A stretch of 64,000 nt of DNA from Wolbachia endosymbiont of Diaphorina citri (GCF_013096535.2 NZ_CP051265.2:1302001-1366000), one strand, 5' to 3'; counted from the stretch's first letter, positions 28,436 through 37,542 are shown. Notes: generated by a model from the letters alone, not told the origin. Program-made: numbers and translations.

Positions 28436-28657
28436 TTAAATGATTACTTTAGTTTATTTTAATTTTATATAAATGTACTGCTAAAGCAAGATTCTTCTTT
28501 GTCTTGGTGTTAGTTGCTACAAAGTACAGCGAACATGAAACCTTTTTGTTAGAGTTCCATGATCTGCCTAAAATACTCTGAAAGCACGGCTTTAGTTATT
28601 TACTCTAAATATATTATACGTATACTTGTTATTAAATTAAATTTGAAATGATAAGAA

Positions 28658-30487
28658 ATGAGTGAATTTAAATCAATCCGCAATATTGCAATAATTGCAC
28701 ACGTTGACCACGGAAAAACTACTTTACTTGATAACATGTTAAAACAAAGTGGCACGTTTCGTGAGAATCAAGAAGTTCAAGAACGAGTGATGGATAGTGG
28801 TGATCAAGAACGTGAACGTGGGATTACAATACTTGCAAAATGTACGTCAATAATGTGGGGTGATGAGAAAATCAATATCATTGATACACCAGGACATGCG
28901 GATTTTGGTGGAGAAGTGGAAAGGGTGCTCTGCATGGCAGATGGTGTATTACTACTGGTTGATGCTGCAGAAGGTCCAATGCCACAAACAAAATTTGTGC
29001 TCTCAAAAGCACTAAAGGCAAATTTAAAACCGATTGTGATAATCAATAAGGTTGATCGACCAGACAGCAGAATTGATGAAGTACTAAATGAAATATATGA
29101 GTTATTTTTTAACCTTGATGCAACCAACGAGCAACTAGATTTTCCAGTACTCTATGCTTCAGGTAGAAATGGTTGGTGTGCTAAGGAGCTATCTGATGAG
29201 AGAAAAGATTTAAGCCCATTATTTTCAACGGTGATAGATTACATAAAACCTTCCGTTTATGATCAAAATGCACCTTTTGCTATGCTAGTTACTTTACTTG
29301 AATCTGATAAATTTCTTGGCAGAATATTGACAGGAAAGATTTACCAAGGAATCGCGCAAGTTAACTCAGATCTTAAGGTAATTGATCTTGATGGTCAAGT
29401 GGTTGAGCGAGGGAGATTAACTAAGTTACTCTCATTTTCTGGCTTAAAACGCGTTCCAGTAGAGCAAGCTGTAGCTGGTGATATCATTGCCATTGCAGGA
29501 CTTGAGAAAGCTTCAGTTTCAGACACTATAGCAGCACCAGAAGTTACAACTGCGATCAGCTCAACTCCAGTTGACCCGCCAACAATGGCGATTACTATAA
29601 GCGTTAATGACTCACCTTTTGCTGGGCAAGAGGGAACAAAACTTACCTCAACTGTTATAAAAGATCGTTTATATGCAGAAGCAGAAACAAACGTTGCAAT
29701 TACTGTAACTTTGGCTCCAAGTGGTGAAGCATTTGAAGTAGGTGGACGTGGTGAGTTGCAGCTTGGGGTACTGATTGAAAATATGAGAAGGGAAGGTTTT
29801 GAACTTTCAGTTTCACGGCCTCGAGTGCTGTTTAAAGAAGAAGATGGCAAAAAACTTGAACCTATAGAGGAAGTAGTAATTGATGTAGATGATGAGTATA
29901 GTGGAATCATCATGGAAAAACTTAGCTTTCGAAAAGGTGAAGTAACTGATATGAGACCTTCTGGTAGTGGCAGAACTAGGTTGACATTTTTAGTGCCATC
30001 AAGGGGATTAATTGGCTATCAAGGAGAATTTTTAACTGATTCTCGCGGCACTGGTATAATCAACCGTTTATTTCACAGTTATGCTCCACATAAAGGTTCA
30101 ATTTCCGGAAGGCGTAATGGGGTTTTAATTTCAACAGACAAAGGCGAAGCAGTAGCGTATGCAATTTTCAATCTGCAAGATAGGGGAATTATGTTTGTTA
30201 AGCCACAAGATAAGGTATATTGTGGTATGATTGTCGGTCAGCATAGTCGTGACAATGATTTAGAAATAAATGTACTTAAAGGTAAGCAATTAACAAACGT
30301 AAGAGCTTCAGGTAGCGATGAAGCTATAAAGCTTACTCCACCAAAAATAATGACACTGGAGGATATGATAGCATATATAGACGATGATGAATTAGTAGAA
30401 GTAACTCCAAAATCTATACGTTTGCGTAAGAAGTTTCTCGATCCAAATGAACGTAAACGTGCAGGAAGGGCGAAGAATAAAGAGTAA
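28658..30487 (+). CDS. typA: Ribosome-associated GTPase TypA/BipA
   Basis: A translational GTPase of the EF-G-like group involved in ribosome assembly and stress adaptation. The 609-residue protein has G1 AHVDHGKTT (14-22), G2 with RERGITI, G3 DTPGHADFGGEVERVL, G4 INKVDRPD and G5 ASGRNG, then the beta-barrel domain II, the EF-G V-like domain (GGRGELQLGVLIENMRREGF) and the TypA-specific C-terminal domain (RLFHSYAPHKGSISGR, GQHSRDNDLEINV). It is full length and starts at ATG 28658. No neighbours in the same direction suggest an operon. Confidence 0.97.
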   Translation: MSEFKSIRNIAIIAHVDHGKTTLLDNMLKQSGTFRENQEVQERVMDSGDQERERGITILAKCTSIMWGDEKINIIDTPGHADFGGEVERVLCMADGVLLLVDAAEGPMPQTKFVLSKALKANLKPIVIINKVDRPDSRIDEVLNEIYELFFNLDATNEQLDFPVLYASGRNGWCAKELSDERKDLSPLFSTVIDYIKPSVYDQNAPFAMLVTLLESDKFLGRILTGKIYQGIAQVNSDLKVIDLDGQVVERGRLTKLLSFSGLKRVPVEQAVAGDIIAIAGLEKASVSDTIAAPEVTTAISSTPVDPPTMAITISVNDSPFAGQEGTKLTSTVIKDRLYAEAETNVAITVTLAPSGEAFEVGGRGELQLGVLIENMRREGFELSVSRPRVLFKEEDGKKLEPIEEVVIDVDDEYSGIIMEKLSFRKGEVTDMRPSGSGRTRLTFLVPSRGLIGYQGEFLTDSRGTGIINRLFHSYAPHKGSISGRRNGVLISTDKGEAVAYAIFNLQDRGIMFVKPQDKVYCGMIVGQHSRDNDLEINVLKGKQLTNVRASGSDEAIKLTPPKIMTLEDMIAYIDDDELVEVTPKSIRLRKKFLDPNERKRAGRAKNKE

Positions 30488-30549
30488 TCAACGTTCCTGA
30501 TAAAAAGCTGGATGAGCTACTCGGATAACACCATCATAAAGGGAACTAG

Positions 30550-30640
30550 TGTCAGTTACTTGAGCAGGTACTGGGATGACAAGAGAAGGCTATTGTCTGT
30601 AGAAAGATGTCATTCCAGCGCGTGACGCTGGAATCTAGCT
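30550..30640. repeat. Dispersed palindromic element
   Basis: In the 336-bp gap between typA and cca. Contains GTGTCAGTTACTTGAGC, CTGGGATGACAAG and a perfect 9-bp hairpin ATTCCAGCG / CGCTGGAAT (30612-30634). The rest of the gap (30641-30822) shows no recognisable feature. Confidence 0.8.
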
Positions 30641-30822
30641 TTTTATAAGAAACGTTGTATTACTTTTATACTTATAAGTTTCTAGGCACTGGATTTGTTG
30701 TAGACTTACTCTATCACTTTACCCTCTTATTTTACCACTCTCCTGCCTATATATTTTTATATGAGGATTTTTGCAAAAGTTTCGCATTTTTTGTAACATG
30801 ATTTTCAGTATGTGTAACCTAA

Positions 30823-32049
30823 ATGCAAATTGATCACGAAACTAGTGTAATTATTGAGGCTATAGAGAAATTTGGTGGTGAGGCAAGGCTTGTTGGTGGA
30901 TGTGTTAGAGATTCAATTTTACAGCGTGACATTCACGACATCGATCTTGCTACTAATCTGCTGCCTAATCAAGCAGTTAAAGCGTTAAAACTCCGTAATA
31001 TAAAAACTATTCCAACTGGCTTAAAACATGGAACTATTACTGCGATTTTAAATAAAAGATCCTTTGAGATTACAACGCTAAGGCATGATGTAAAGTGTGA
31101 CGGTAGACATGCGAAGGTAGAGTTTACTAATGATTGGCAAGCTGATGCTTCAAGGCGCGACTTTACGTTTAATGCTCTTTATGCAGACAAGCATGGCCAT
31201 ATATACGACTACTTTGGTGGCATTCAGGACTTAAAAACACGAAAGTTAAACTTTATAGGTAACGCTGAAGATAGGATTAAGGAAGACTATCTACGTATTT
31301 TAAGAGCGTTTCGTTTTCACGCTAAAATATGCATAGGAGATTTAAGTGATGAAATATTGGATGTGTGCAAAAAGCATTCACACATGATTCAAAACCTCTC
31401 TGGAGAGAGAATAAGAGAAGAAATATTTAAACTCTTGGAATGCAATGATCCTGCTCCAACACTTAAGAGCATGCAAAAATCTGATGTTTTACAAAAAATT
31501 ATTCCAAAAGAAGTAAAATGCGAAATTTTATCTTCACCACTTCTTATCAACACTAAACCTCCTACAAAACCCTCAGCGTATGACCATACTCCTTTCCTAG
31601 ATCCCACAATCGATGCACTAACAAAATTAGCTTTGCTTCTTAGAACTGCTGAAGATAGAGCGAGTCTTGGGGAAGAAGTGAGCAAGTTTTTACGTCTTTC
31701 AAATAAGCAAAAGAAAAAAATATTATTTTTATTATCAAACAATATCAAAACAGAGCTTTCAGAAAAAGAGCAAAAGAAATACATATCTTTATTTGGTAAG
31801 GAATTATATTGTGACTTAATGAAGATTTGTGGTATTGAGTCTGGAACAAATGTTGATGAGTATATTTCATTTGCTAAGATGTTTAACATTCCAAAATTTC
31901 CTTTATCTGGGAATGATTTAATAACTATAGGTCATCAACCAGGAAAAAATTTAGGTAGAAACTTGGAATTGCTACGACAACACTGGGAAGACAGCTCCTA
32001 CACTTTAACAAAGGAGGAGCTAATACTTTATGCTAAGAGCCTACTCTAG
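30823..32049 (+). CDS. cca: CCA tRNA nucleotidyltransferase
   Basis: This class II nucleotidyltransferase adds or repairs the CCA end of tRNAs. In the 408-residue protein the catalytic head has GEARLVGGCVRDSIL (motif A start), DIHDIDLATN with the metal-binding aspartates, FEITTLRHD, then motif B-D elements ADASRRDFTFNALYAD, DYFGGIQDLKTRKLNF and EDYLRILRAFRFHAK. The C-terminal region is helical and diverged. Poly(A) polymerase is related, but the RRDFTFNA and EDxLRxLRA motifs fit the CCA-adding group. Start ATG 30823 has no clear ribosome site; the gene stands alone. Confidence 0.93.
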   Translation: MQIDHETSVIIEAIEKFGGEARLVGGCVRDSILQRDIHDIDLATNLLPNQAVKALKLRNIKTIPTGLKHGTITAILNKRSFEITTLRHDVKCDGRHAKVEFTNDWQADASRRDFTFNALYADKHGHIYDYFGGIQDLKTRKLNFIGNAEDRIKEDYLRILRAFRFHAKICIGDLSDEILDVCKKHSHMIQNLSGERIREEIFKLLECNDPAPTLKSMQKSDVLQKIIPKEVKCEILSSPLLINTKPPTKPSAYDHTPFLDPTIDALTKLALLLRTAEDRASLGEEVSKFLRLSNKQKKKILFLLSNNIKTELSEKEQKKYISLFGKELYCDLMKICGIESGTNVDEYISFAKMFNIPKFPLSGNDLITIGHQPGKNLGRNLELLRQHWEDSSYTLTKEELILYAKSLL

Positions 32050-32085
32050 TTATCTAGCTAATCCCTGAATGTTTGATGAAGTAGT

Positions 32086-32682
32086 GTGGGAGCTAGCTTC
32101 TGGTTAGGCGTATTAAATGACTTGAAAGAGAGAGGAATAGAAGACATTTTGATAGCTTGTGTCGATGGCCTAAAAAGCTTTCCTGCAGCTATAAATAGCG
32201 TATTTCCTAATGTGGAAGTACAGCTATGTGTAGTGCATCAAATACGGAACTCTCTGAAATACGTATCAAGCAAAGATGTAAAAGTTTTCATGAATGATTT
32301 AAAAAAAATATACCGCGCTACAAGTAAAGAAATTGCAGAAAATTATTTGCTTGAGCTGGAGGAAAAATGGGGCGAAAAGTATCCATTAGTTGTAAAATCT
32401 TGGCAGAACAATTGGGAAAGTTTATCTGGTTACTTCAAGTATTCAGGTCCTGTTAGAAGGCTAATTTATACCACTAATCTCATCGAGGGGCTACACAGGC
32501 AAATTAGGAAATTTACCAAGACCAAAGGCGCATTCACCAGCATAAATGCCTTGTACAAGCTGGTATATTGTGCTATAAGAAAGGTGGAAGAGAAATGGAC
32601 GATGCCTGTACATGATTGGGCATTATCTATATCTCAACTCGATATTTTTTTCCCTAGTAGATTAAAGATTGAGTTGAATTAA
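32086..32682 (+). pseudogene. IS256-family transposase, C-terminal fragment
   Basis: Only about the C-terminal half remains. Residues read ASFWLGVLNDLKERGIEDIL, then IACVDGLKSFPAAI (the Asp of the DDE triad), CVVHQIRNSLKYV, and the closing Glu region TTNLIEGLHRQIRKFTKTKG, all diagnostic of IS256 (Mutator-like) transposases. The N-terminal DNA-binding half and the first catalytic Asp are missing, and the GTG at 32086 is not a true start. The fragment abuts the 3' end of the coiled-coil gene and overlaps it by 29 bp. Confidence 0.88.
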
Positions 32683-34774
32683 AAATTCGGTTTGACACAC
32701 TTTTTTGAACATCCTCAGTAGTGTAACTTATGGAAGAATTAGGTGTTAATTCGTATTCTTTTTTAGCTTTATCTGTTAATTGATACTCATTTACTCTTCC
32801 TTGAGTCTTATTACACATTCTCTGATCTGGGGATAAAAATTTATCTCTTATACTTGATGCTAGTTGTAACAACTCGATATTACTTGAAAAAAATTCCATT
32901 CTACCTTTTATTAACTCCTCCGAAACAATTTCTTGGAGATTGCTATTATCTTTGCTATGAAAGTTGTTCAAGACAGAATCTGTAATTGCATTAGCAGCTT
33001 CCTCATCCCAACTTAAATTTTTCATGCATTTTTTAATAGAAAGTAACAGCTTGTCTTTTAACACACCATCACGTAACTCCTTATCTATATTTCCAATATT
33101 ACAATATTTTTTGACAACTCCTTTAACTTCAGCTTCTATGATCTCACTTGCTAATTTTTTCAAATTATTTTTTAATAATTCAAGTAACTTATTGCTTTCA
33201 AATTTACCATCACTTTGATTTGATAGAGATTTTATAGTTTCACCAAGCACGTTATGGCAAAAGTGTTTTCCTTCAAGTTCAGGAAAACCTTTTTTCAACT
33301 CTCTATTCTTATGAGATAAAAATTCCTTGAGCTTCTTATTATTGAAAAGATCATAAGAACCATTTGAAAAGCTTGACTTCATAGAATGAAAAAGTGTTTT
33401 TTTTGTAGTAGATGCTATACTAATTGCATCTACCTCTTTAGTTTTTTTATCCATATCTTCTAACTTTGTATCAACATTTCTCTTCTCTTTTTTCAATTCC
33501 AGTAACTCTTGATTATTTAACTTTAGTTGTTTCTGTAACTGTTCTTGCGCAACTGACAAATTTTCCTTTAAGCTATCTATTTTAACTAACAGACCTCTTT
33601 TTTCTTCCTGTAGTTTTGTAATATCAGCTTTCGCTTGATATTCTGCTTGCTTACGTTCCTCTTGTAACTGCTCAATCTGCTTCTCTTTCTTTGCAGAAGT
33701 TTGCTTTAAGCTATCATCTATTCCAGCTGATTCCCACTCTTTACCTTTTTCTAATGTCTGTACTTGTTCTTGTAACTTTTTATTCTCTTCTTGTGAAGAT
33801 TTTAATTTTCCCTCCAAATCGGCCTTTTGTTTTTCTATTTCAGCACTATTTTTTTCTAATATCTGTAATTTTTCTTTCAATTCTTTAACTTCACCTTCTA
33901 AGTCTTTTTTGTTTTTTTCAGCAGTATTTAGTTTGCTAATTGAATCTTTTAATTCATCTTTTTCTTTCTCTAATTGTTGTTTAAGATTCTCTACTTCAGC
34001 ACCTTTTTCCTTAGCTTGTTCTTGTAACTTAGTAACTTCATTTTCTAATTCTTTTTTCTCTTTTTTAGCAGCGCTTAGTTTATTACTTGAATCACTTTTG
34101 TTTTGCTCTAATTGTTGTTTAAGATTTTCTACTTCAGTATTTTTTTTCTTAGCTTTTTCTTTCAATTCATTAATTTCACTTTCTAAATCTGTGTTTTGCG
34201 CTCTTAGGCTTTCATTATCTTCCTTCACAGTTTCATTTATGTCTTTATTTTTATCAGTAAGTGAAGTAATTAATGTGTCTTGTTCTTTTATTCTTTTATC
34301 TTGATTAGATATGGTTCGCTGTTGTGCGTTATTTTCATCGTCCATTTCCTTTTTCTCTTGTTCTAATACTTTATTTAATTCCGTTAAACTGCTTATTTTT
34401 CCTTCTTTTTCTTCTTCTAATAATTTTACTTGTTCTTTAAGTTCAGTAATTTCTTTCTCTTTTTTAGTTAATTCCTGATTTAAATTTGACTGATTTTCCT
34501 CCTTCTTACTACCTTCTTTCAACTTTTCTTCTAGTCTCTTAATTTCATCCTTCAATTCCTTTTCTCTGTCAGAATTTAAAAGATCATCAGTCTGAACCCC
34601 ATTATCTGCAATATTGTAATGTAGGATATTCTCTGCCCATTTATTCCATCTCCTTGGCAATATTCGTCCGATTGTTTTTAGATATAGCCAAGCAAGCACA
34701 GTGGATAAGCTGTATTTTTTTTCCTTTTGTTTAATACTAGTTTCGTAATTAACCTTATTGTTAGCATTCAGCAT
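32654..34774 (-). CDS. Large coiled-coil protein
   Basis: A 706-residue protein of unknown function. The N-terminus is basic with a short hydrophobic stretch (YSLSTVLAWLYLKTIGRILP, 21-40) and a NGVQTDDLL motif (58-66). Residues about 70-440 are an almost unbroken Glu/Lys/Leu/Gln-rich coiled coil with recurring LKEKAKKKNTEVENLKQQLE-type units (about 35-40 residues), suggesting growth by duplication. The C-terminal 250 residues are helical and partly globular. The last 10-15 residues (from about SNRIFNSTQ) are encoded in the end of the IS256 fragment, so the native C-terminus may be lost. It leads the accessory island 32-37.5 kb; host or phage association is inferred from context only. Confidence 0.78.
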   Translation of the reverse strand: MLNANNKVNYETSIKQKEKKYSLSTVLAWLYLKTIGRILPRRWNKWAENILHYNIADNGVQTDDLLNSDREKELKDEIKRLEEKLKEGSKKEENQSNLNQELTKKEKEITELKEQVKLLEEEKEGKISSLTELNKVLEQEKKEMDDENNAQQRTISNQDKRIKEQDTLITSLTDKNKDINETVKEDNESLRAQNTDLESEINELKEKAKKKNTEVENLKQQLEQNKSDSSNKLSAAKKEKKELENEVTKLQEQAKEKGAEVENLKQQLEKEKDELKDSISKLNTAEKNKKDLEGEVKELKEKLQILEKNSAEIEKQKADLEGKLKSSQEENKKLQEQVQTLEKGKEWESAGIDDSLKQTSAKKEKQIEQLQEERKQAEYQAKADITKLQEEKRGLLVKIDSLKENLSVAQEQLQKQLKLNNQELLELKKEKRNVDTKLEDMDKKTKEVDAISIASTTKKTLFHSMKSSFSNGSYDLFNNKKLKEFLSHKNRELKKGFPELEGKHFCHNVLGETIKSLSNQSDGKFESNKLLELLKNNLKKLASEIIEAEVKGVVKKYCNIGNIDKELRDGVLKDKLLLSIKKCMKNLSWDEEAANAITDSVLNNFHSKDNSNLQEIVSEELIKGRMEFFSSNIELLQLASSIRDKFLSPDQRMCNKTQGRVNEYQLTDKAKKEYELTPNSSISYTTEDVQKSVSNRIFNSTQSLIY

Positions 34775-34875
34775 AAAATTACCTAATTTTTAAAGTATTG
34801 AAGTTATATATATTAATATAATTATTAAATAAATAATAATATAAATGTTAAATTGTGTGAAAATTTTTATAGATT

Positions 34876-35409
34876 TTAAGTAGAAATACACATGTTCGTA
34901 AGCACAGAATTTGCTTTTTCTATTGCTCTTGCTAACATTTCTTGTTCATTGTGCTGATTTTTCACGTTGATTACCTGAGCTGCCAAATTTGCAGGGAAGG
35001 TGACCAAACTAACTTCCCATAGCTCCACTTGTTTTAACACTCGAGCTCCGCTTTCATGATCAACATCATACTCTATTGGTATATAGCCAATCGAAAGCCC
35101 GTTAATAGTTCCAGTTTTGAGCATTAAATATACTTCCTTTGCTTTTTGTATACCCAAGAGCAAATGTGCAGTTATATATAGGCCAACATCATTTTCGCAA
35201 ATATCCGTAATATTACCTATAGGTTCACTCGGATTATGCTGCCAAAGAAGTTTTATCTGACTTTTATTTAAGTCGCTCTTAAATGCTCCGGGCAATATCA
35301 GATCATTTTGCTTATCAATTATGTTAAAAACGCTCGCATAGCCAGAAAATACTCCGTTTTCTTCTATGCTTTTTATTGACAATGGTGAATAGAGAAATTC
35401 CTTATTCAT
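34876..35409 (-). CDS. Phage prohead protease (HK97-type)
   Basis: A 177-residue member of the HK97 prohead protease family, which cleaves the delta domain of the major capsid protein during phage head maturation. Motifs: FSGYASVFNIIDKQNDLILPG at the N-terminus, LLWQHNPSEPIG with the catalytic His (about 55) and GTINGLSIGY with the Ser (about 103). VELWEVSLVTFPANLAA is the last conserved strand. No portal, capsid or terminase genes lie nearby, so this is an isolated relic of a WO-like prophage or a domesticated protease. The frame is intact and the ATG 35409 is preceded by AAGGAGG (7 bases upstream), a strong ribosome site. Confidence 0.9.
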   Translation of the reverse strand: MNKEFLYSPLSIKSIEENGVFSGYASVFNIIDKQNDLILPGAFKSDLNKSQIKLLWQHNPSEPIGNITDICENDVGLYITAHLLLGIQKAKEVYLMLKTGTINGLSIGYIPIEYDVDHESGARVLKQVELWEVSLVTFPANLAAQVINVKNQHNEQEMLARAIEKANSVLTNMCIST

Positions 35410-35607
35410 AAGTCCTCCTTGTAAATTATGGTATTGGGATTGCCAGCGCTCTGAGCCAGCTTAAAATGCTGTATAGATTATTTTCCTATATCTCAGGATG
35501 AGTATAAGGCATTGCAACATAATTCTATTATATGCAGTACTCTAAAAATGGGAAAGTACTTTTTGAGTTATAAAATTTGTCGTTTTATACACAGAAGGGT
35601 AGGGGAG

Positions 35608-35862
35608 CTACCTCCTTTGCTGCACGTTAGGTTGCTCAACAGCAGCGTTTTCTAGATTTGTAGAAACAGCTTCATTTGTAGGAGTAATTATTTTTCCTAG
35701 AAGGAAGCCAAATCCCAAAGAAACAGCGGCTATAAAGCCATTCATTAATGACTCTGTCCATGTTTCTCCCTCATATTCTTGATAGATTTTAGAATATATC
35801 ATTGTGCCTAAGAATGCTCCAATCATTGATCCAACCAGTTTACTTGTTTCAGCTGCGTCCAT
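35608..35862 (-). CDS. Small membrane protein with shared C-terminal tail
   Basis: An 84-residue protein from ATG 35862, chosen over a codon at 35904 because AGGT lies 5 bases upstream and the residues start MDAAETSKLVGSMIGAFLG. Two glycine-rich hydrophobic segments (about 8-24 and 41-60; FIAAVSLGFGFLLGKIITP) predict a membrane hairpin. The C-terminus STNLENAAVEQPNVQQRR resembles the tails of the next two minus-strand genes (36077 and 37183). Small phage-type holins have a similar size and hairpin, and the neighbour is a phage protease, but there is no specific holin motif. Confidence 0.62.
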   Translation of the reverse strand: MDAAETSKLVGSMIGAFLGTMIYSKIYQEYEGETWTESLMNGFIAAVSLGFGFLLGKIITPTNEAVSTNLENAAVEQPNVQQRR

Positions 35863-36076
35863 CACTACCTCACTATTAAAGCTTAAGTACGAATGATACA
35901 GCACTATAATTGTTCAGTCAAGGTAAATACTAGTATATTAAGTAAATATTTAGTACATTAATATAACTACTTAAATTCACAACTAATTGTTTGGGTAAAT
36001 AAAAAGATTGTGTTTTGTAGGTGATTTGCGTAGCGGGAGGTCAGTTTTACAACACCCGGGGTAACGATAAAGGTAG

Positions 36077-36931
36077 CTATATGCTCTGTTCTTGGATATT
36101 TGGTTGTTCAGTGGCAACACTTTCCAAATTTGTAGAGATGGGAGCAAACGCTCTTCTGATCAAAGCCGTTGACAATGCAGCACCAGCGCAAATTCCAATT
36201 GTAGTTGCAGTTTTAGTCATAAGACCAGATCTTAATGACTCTCCAAATTCCATATTTGTTCCAACTATGCTTCTAAATGCTGTTATACCTACGTTTAAAG
36301 CTGCAAATAATCCAAGGGCTGATGATGTATTTGCCGTGCTGCATTCTACTATACTTTGCATTATGTGTCTTGGCCTACACTCTGATACTGATTCAATTAT
36401 TGGTGTCATTATCCCCATTGGTATAACCCACATTGGTACGGACAACAATCCTCCAAGTGTTGCCCTGAATATTGCTGCGCCAGTTTCACCTAAGGGAACT
36501 TGTCTATCTAATCTTATAGAATGAGTTATTGAGGTTCCCAGTATGAATGTTGCAAGTGCTGCGCAGTATTGCATAATTCTAAAATTTGCATTTATCCCTT
36601 GCTCTATAATCGCCAACATTGCTTCATGAGACGAATGTTGTATTACTTCCGAAGATGTCCCATCTACTTGCTCTAAGTTTTGTAAAGTTTGCCCTCCAAT
36701 ACTTTTGACGGCATCTTCTAAATCTAATAACGATCTGTTATTTAACCTTACGTTATCTTGACTATCACAAGAGATAATGCAGTCTAAAATTGTCATTCTA
36801 CGATTACTTATTTCTATACAATCATTAATATGATCTTTTAATTCATCAATAATCTTTAATGCTCGATCTTTCATATCTTTTTCCTCTTCTGCACTAGCTG
36901 GTGCAAGTATGAGAAAAATTATTCCAAGCAA
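36077..36931 (-). CDS. Membrane protein with shared C-terminal tail
   Basis: Function unknown. The frame from TTG 36931 encodes LGIIFLILAPASA, the hydrophobic core and AxA site of a signal peptide. Upstream in the same frame the codons read ATT AAA AAA TTA CAA CTA GAG, which would give the basic n-region of that signal if ATT 36952 were the start. An alternative is ATG 36874, which has a good AGAGGA site 7 bases before it but loses the signal. After a helical region (about 20-85) there are four Gly/Ala-rich hydrophobic segments. The tail STNLESVATEQPNIQEQSI matches its neighbours' tails. The gene is part of the 35.6-37.5 kb minus-strand group. Confidence 0.65.
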   Translation of the reverse strand: MLGIIFLILAPASAEEEKDMKDRALKIIDELKDHINDCIEISNRRMTILDCIISCDSQDNVRLNNRSLLDLEDAVKSIGGQTLQNLEQVDGTSSEVIQHSSHEAMLAIIEQGINANFRIMQYCAALATFILGTSITHSIRLDRQVPLGETGAAIFRATLGGLLSVPMWVIPMGIMTPIIESVSECRPRHIMQSIVECSTANTSSALGLFAALNVGITAFRSIVGTNMEFGESLRSGLMTKTATTIGICAGAALSTALIRRAFAPISTNLESVATEQPNIQEQSI

Positions 36932-37103
36932 CTCTAGTTGTAATTTTTTAATTGTTCTAAGTTCATAATAATTAACATTAATATATATAATTAAATAATA
37001 TAGTAATATAATTACTTAATCAAGATGCATATTAATATATTAAGAAATAAGTACTAAAAAATAATATCCTTTCCTTAGTCGTAAAATACAAAAATAGCGG
37101 AGC

Positions 37104-37125
37104 ACCCAGTGCCACAACACTGGGT
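37104..37125. repeat. Short hairpin downstream of the 119-residue gene
   Basis: Perfect 8-bp stem ACCCAGTG / CACTGGGT with a 6-base loop. A related sequence (ACAACACCCGGGGTAACGAT) lies at 36047-36066 after the 36077 gene; both are followed by GGTAACGATAAAG. The two 3' ends and trailers therefore share ancestry. Confidence 0.6.
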
Positions 37126-37182
37126 AACGATAAAGAAGGAAGTAGAGAAAGTTATATGTAATAGCTTGAAACTATTACAAGT

Positions 37183-37542
37183 TTATATGCTCTGTCCTTG
37201 AATATTTGTTTGTTCAATAGTAGTACTTTCCAAATTTTGTAAAGATTCAAATTCTTCTTGCATATCTAGTATGTCTTCTATTACTTGCTGATCTTCATCT
37301 CTTTCTTCTAATTGAAATGCTGCTGCCTCTTGAGGTGCTTCTAGCAGTTTTTTTAATATTTCTGTGTGCAGTTTCTCTGTTATTGATTTCCACTGTAGCA
37401 TTACTAGCATTTCATTGTGCAGCACTGACATTTTCTGTAGTGTTTTCACTTTTTCTGACAGTCCTTTATTTTCTTTTTGCAATGCTTCTATTTTTCTTTG
37501 CTGATACTGATTATCTGAATTTGTCATTGGTAATCCATGCAT
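37183..37542 (-). CDS. Small coiled-coil protein with shared C-terminal tail
   Basis: A 119-residue protein. Start ATG 37542 has GGAG 6 bases upstream. Residues about 12-60 predict coiled coil (IEALQKENKGLSEKVKTLQK), then helix and an acidic stretch (EERDEDQQVIEDILDMQEEF). It ends FESLQNLESTTIEQTNIQGQ plus SI, closely resembling the tail of the 36077 protein also at the DNA level. Function unknown. Confidence 0.62.
   Translation of the reverse strand: MHGLPMTNSDNQYQQRKIEALQKENKGLSEKVKTLQKMSVLHNEMLVMLQWKSITEKLHTEILKKLLEAPQEAAAFQLEERDEDQQVIEDILDMQEEFESLQNLESTTIEQTNIQGQSI

Noticed and set aside
29395..29913. 172-codon minus-strand frame in typA
   Set aside because: Ser/Thr-rich shadow of the conserved TypA coding sequence.
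31389..31889. 166-codon minus-strand frame in cca
   Set aside because: Opposite a well-conserved gene; no domain or start signal.
33909..34304. 131-codon + strand frame rich in Phe/Ser/Leu
   Set aside because: It is a mirror of the Glu/Lys-rich coiled-coil codons of the minus-strand gene.
36021..36524. 167-codon open frame on the + strand
   Set aside because: It is antisense to the membrane protein at 36077; hydrophobic codons mirrored from the other strand explain its length, and there is no ribosome site.
34876..37542. Possible prophage region
   Set aside because: Only one gene (prohead protease) is clearly phage-like; no structural, lysis or integration module is present.
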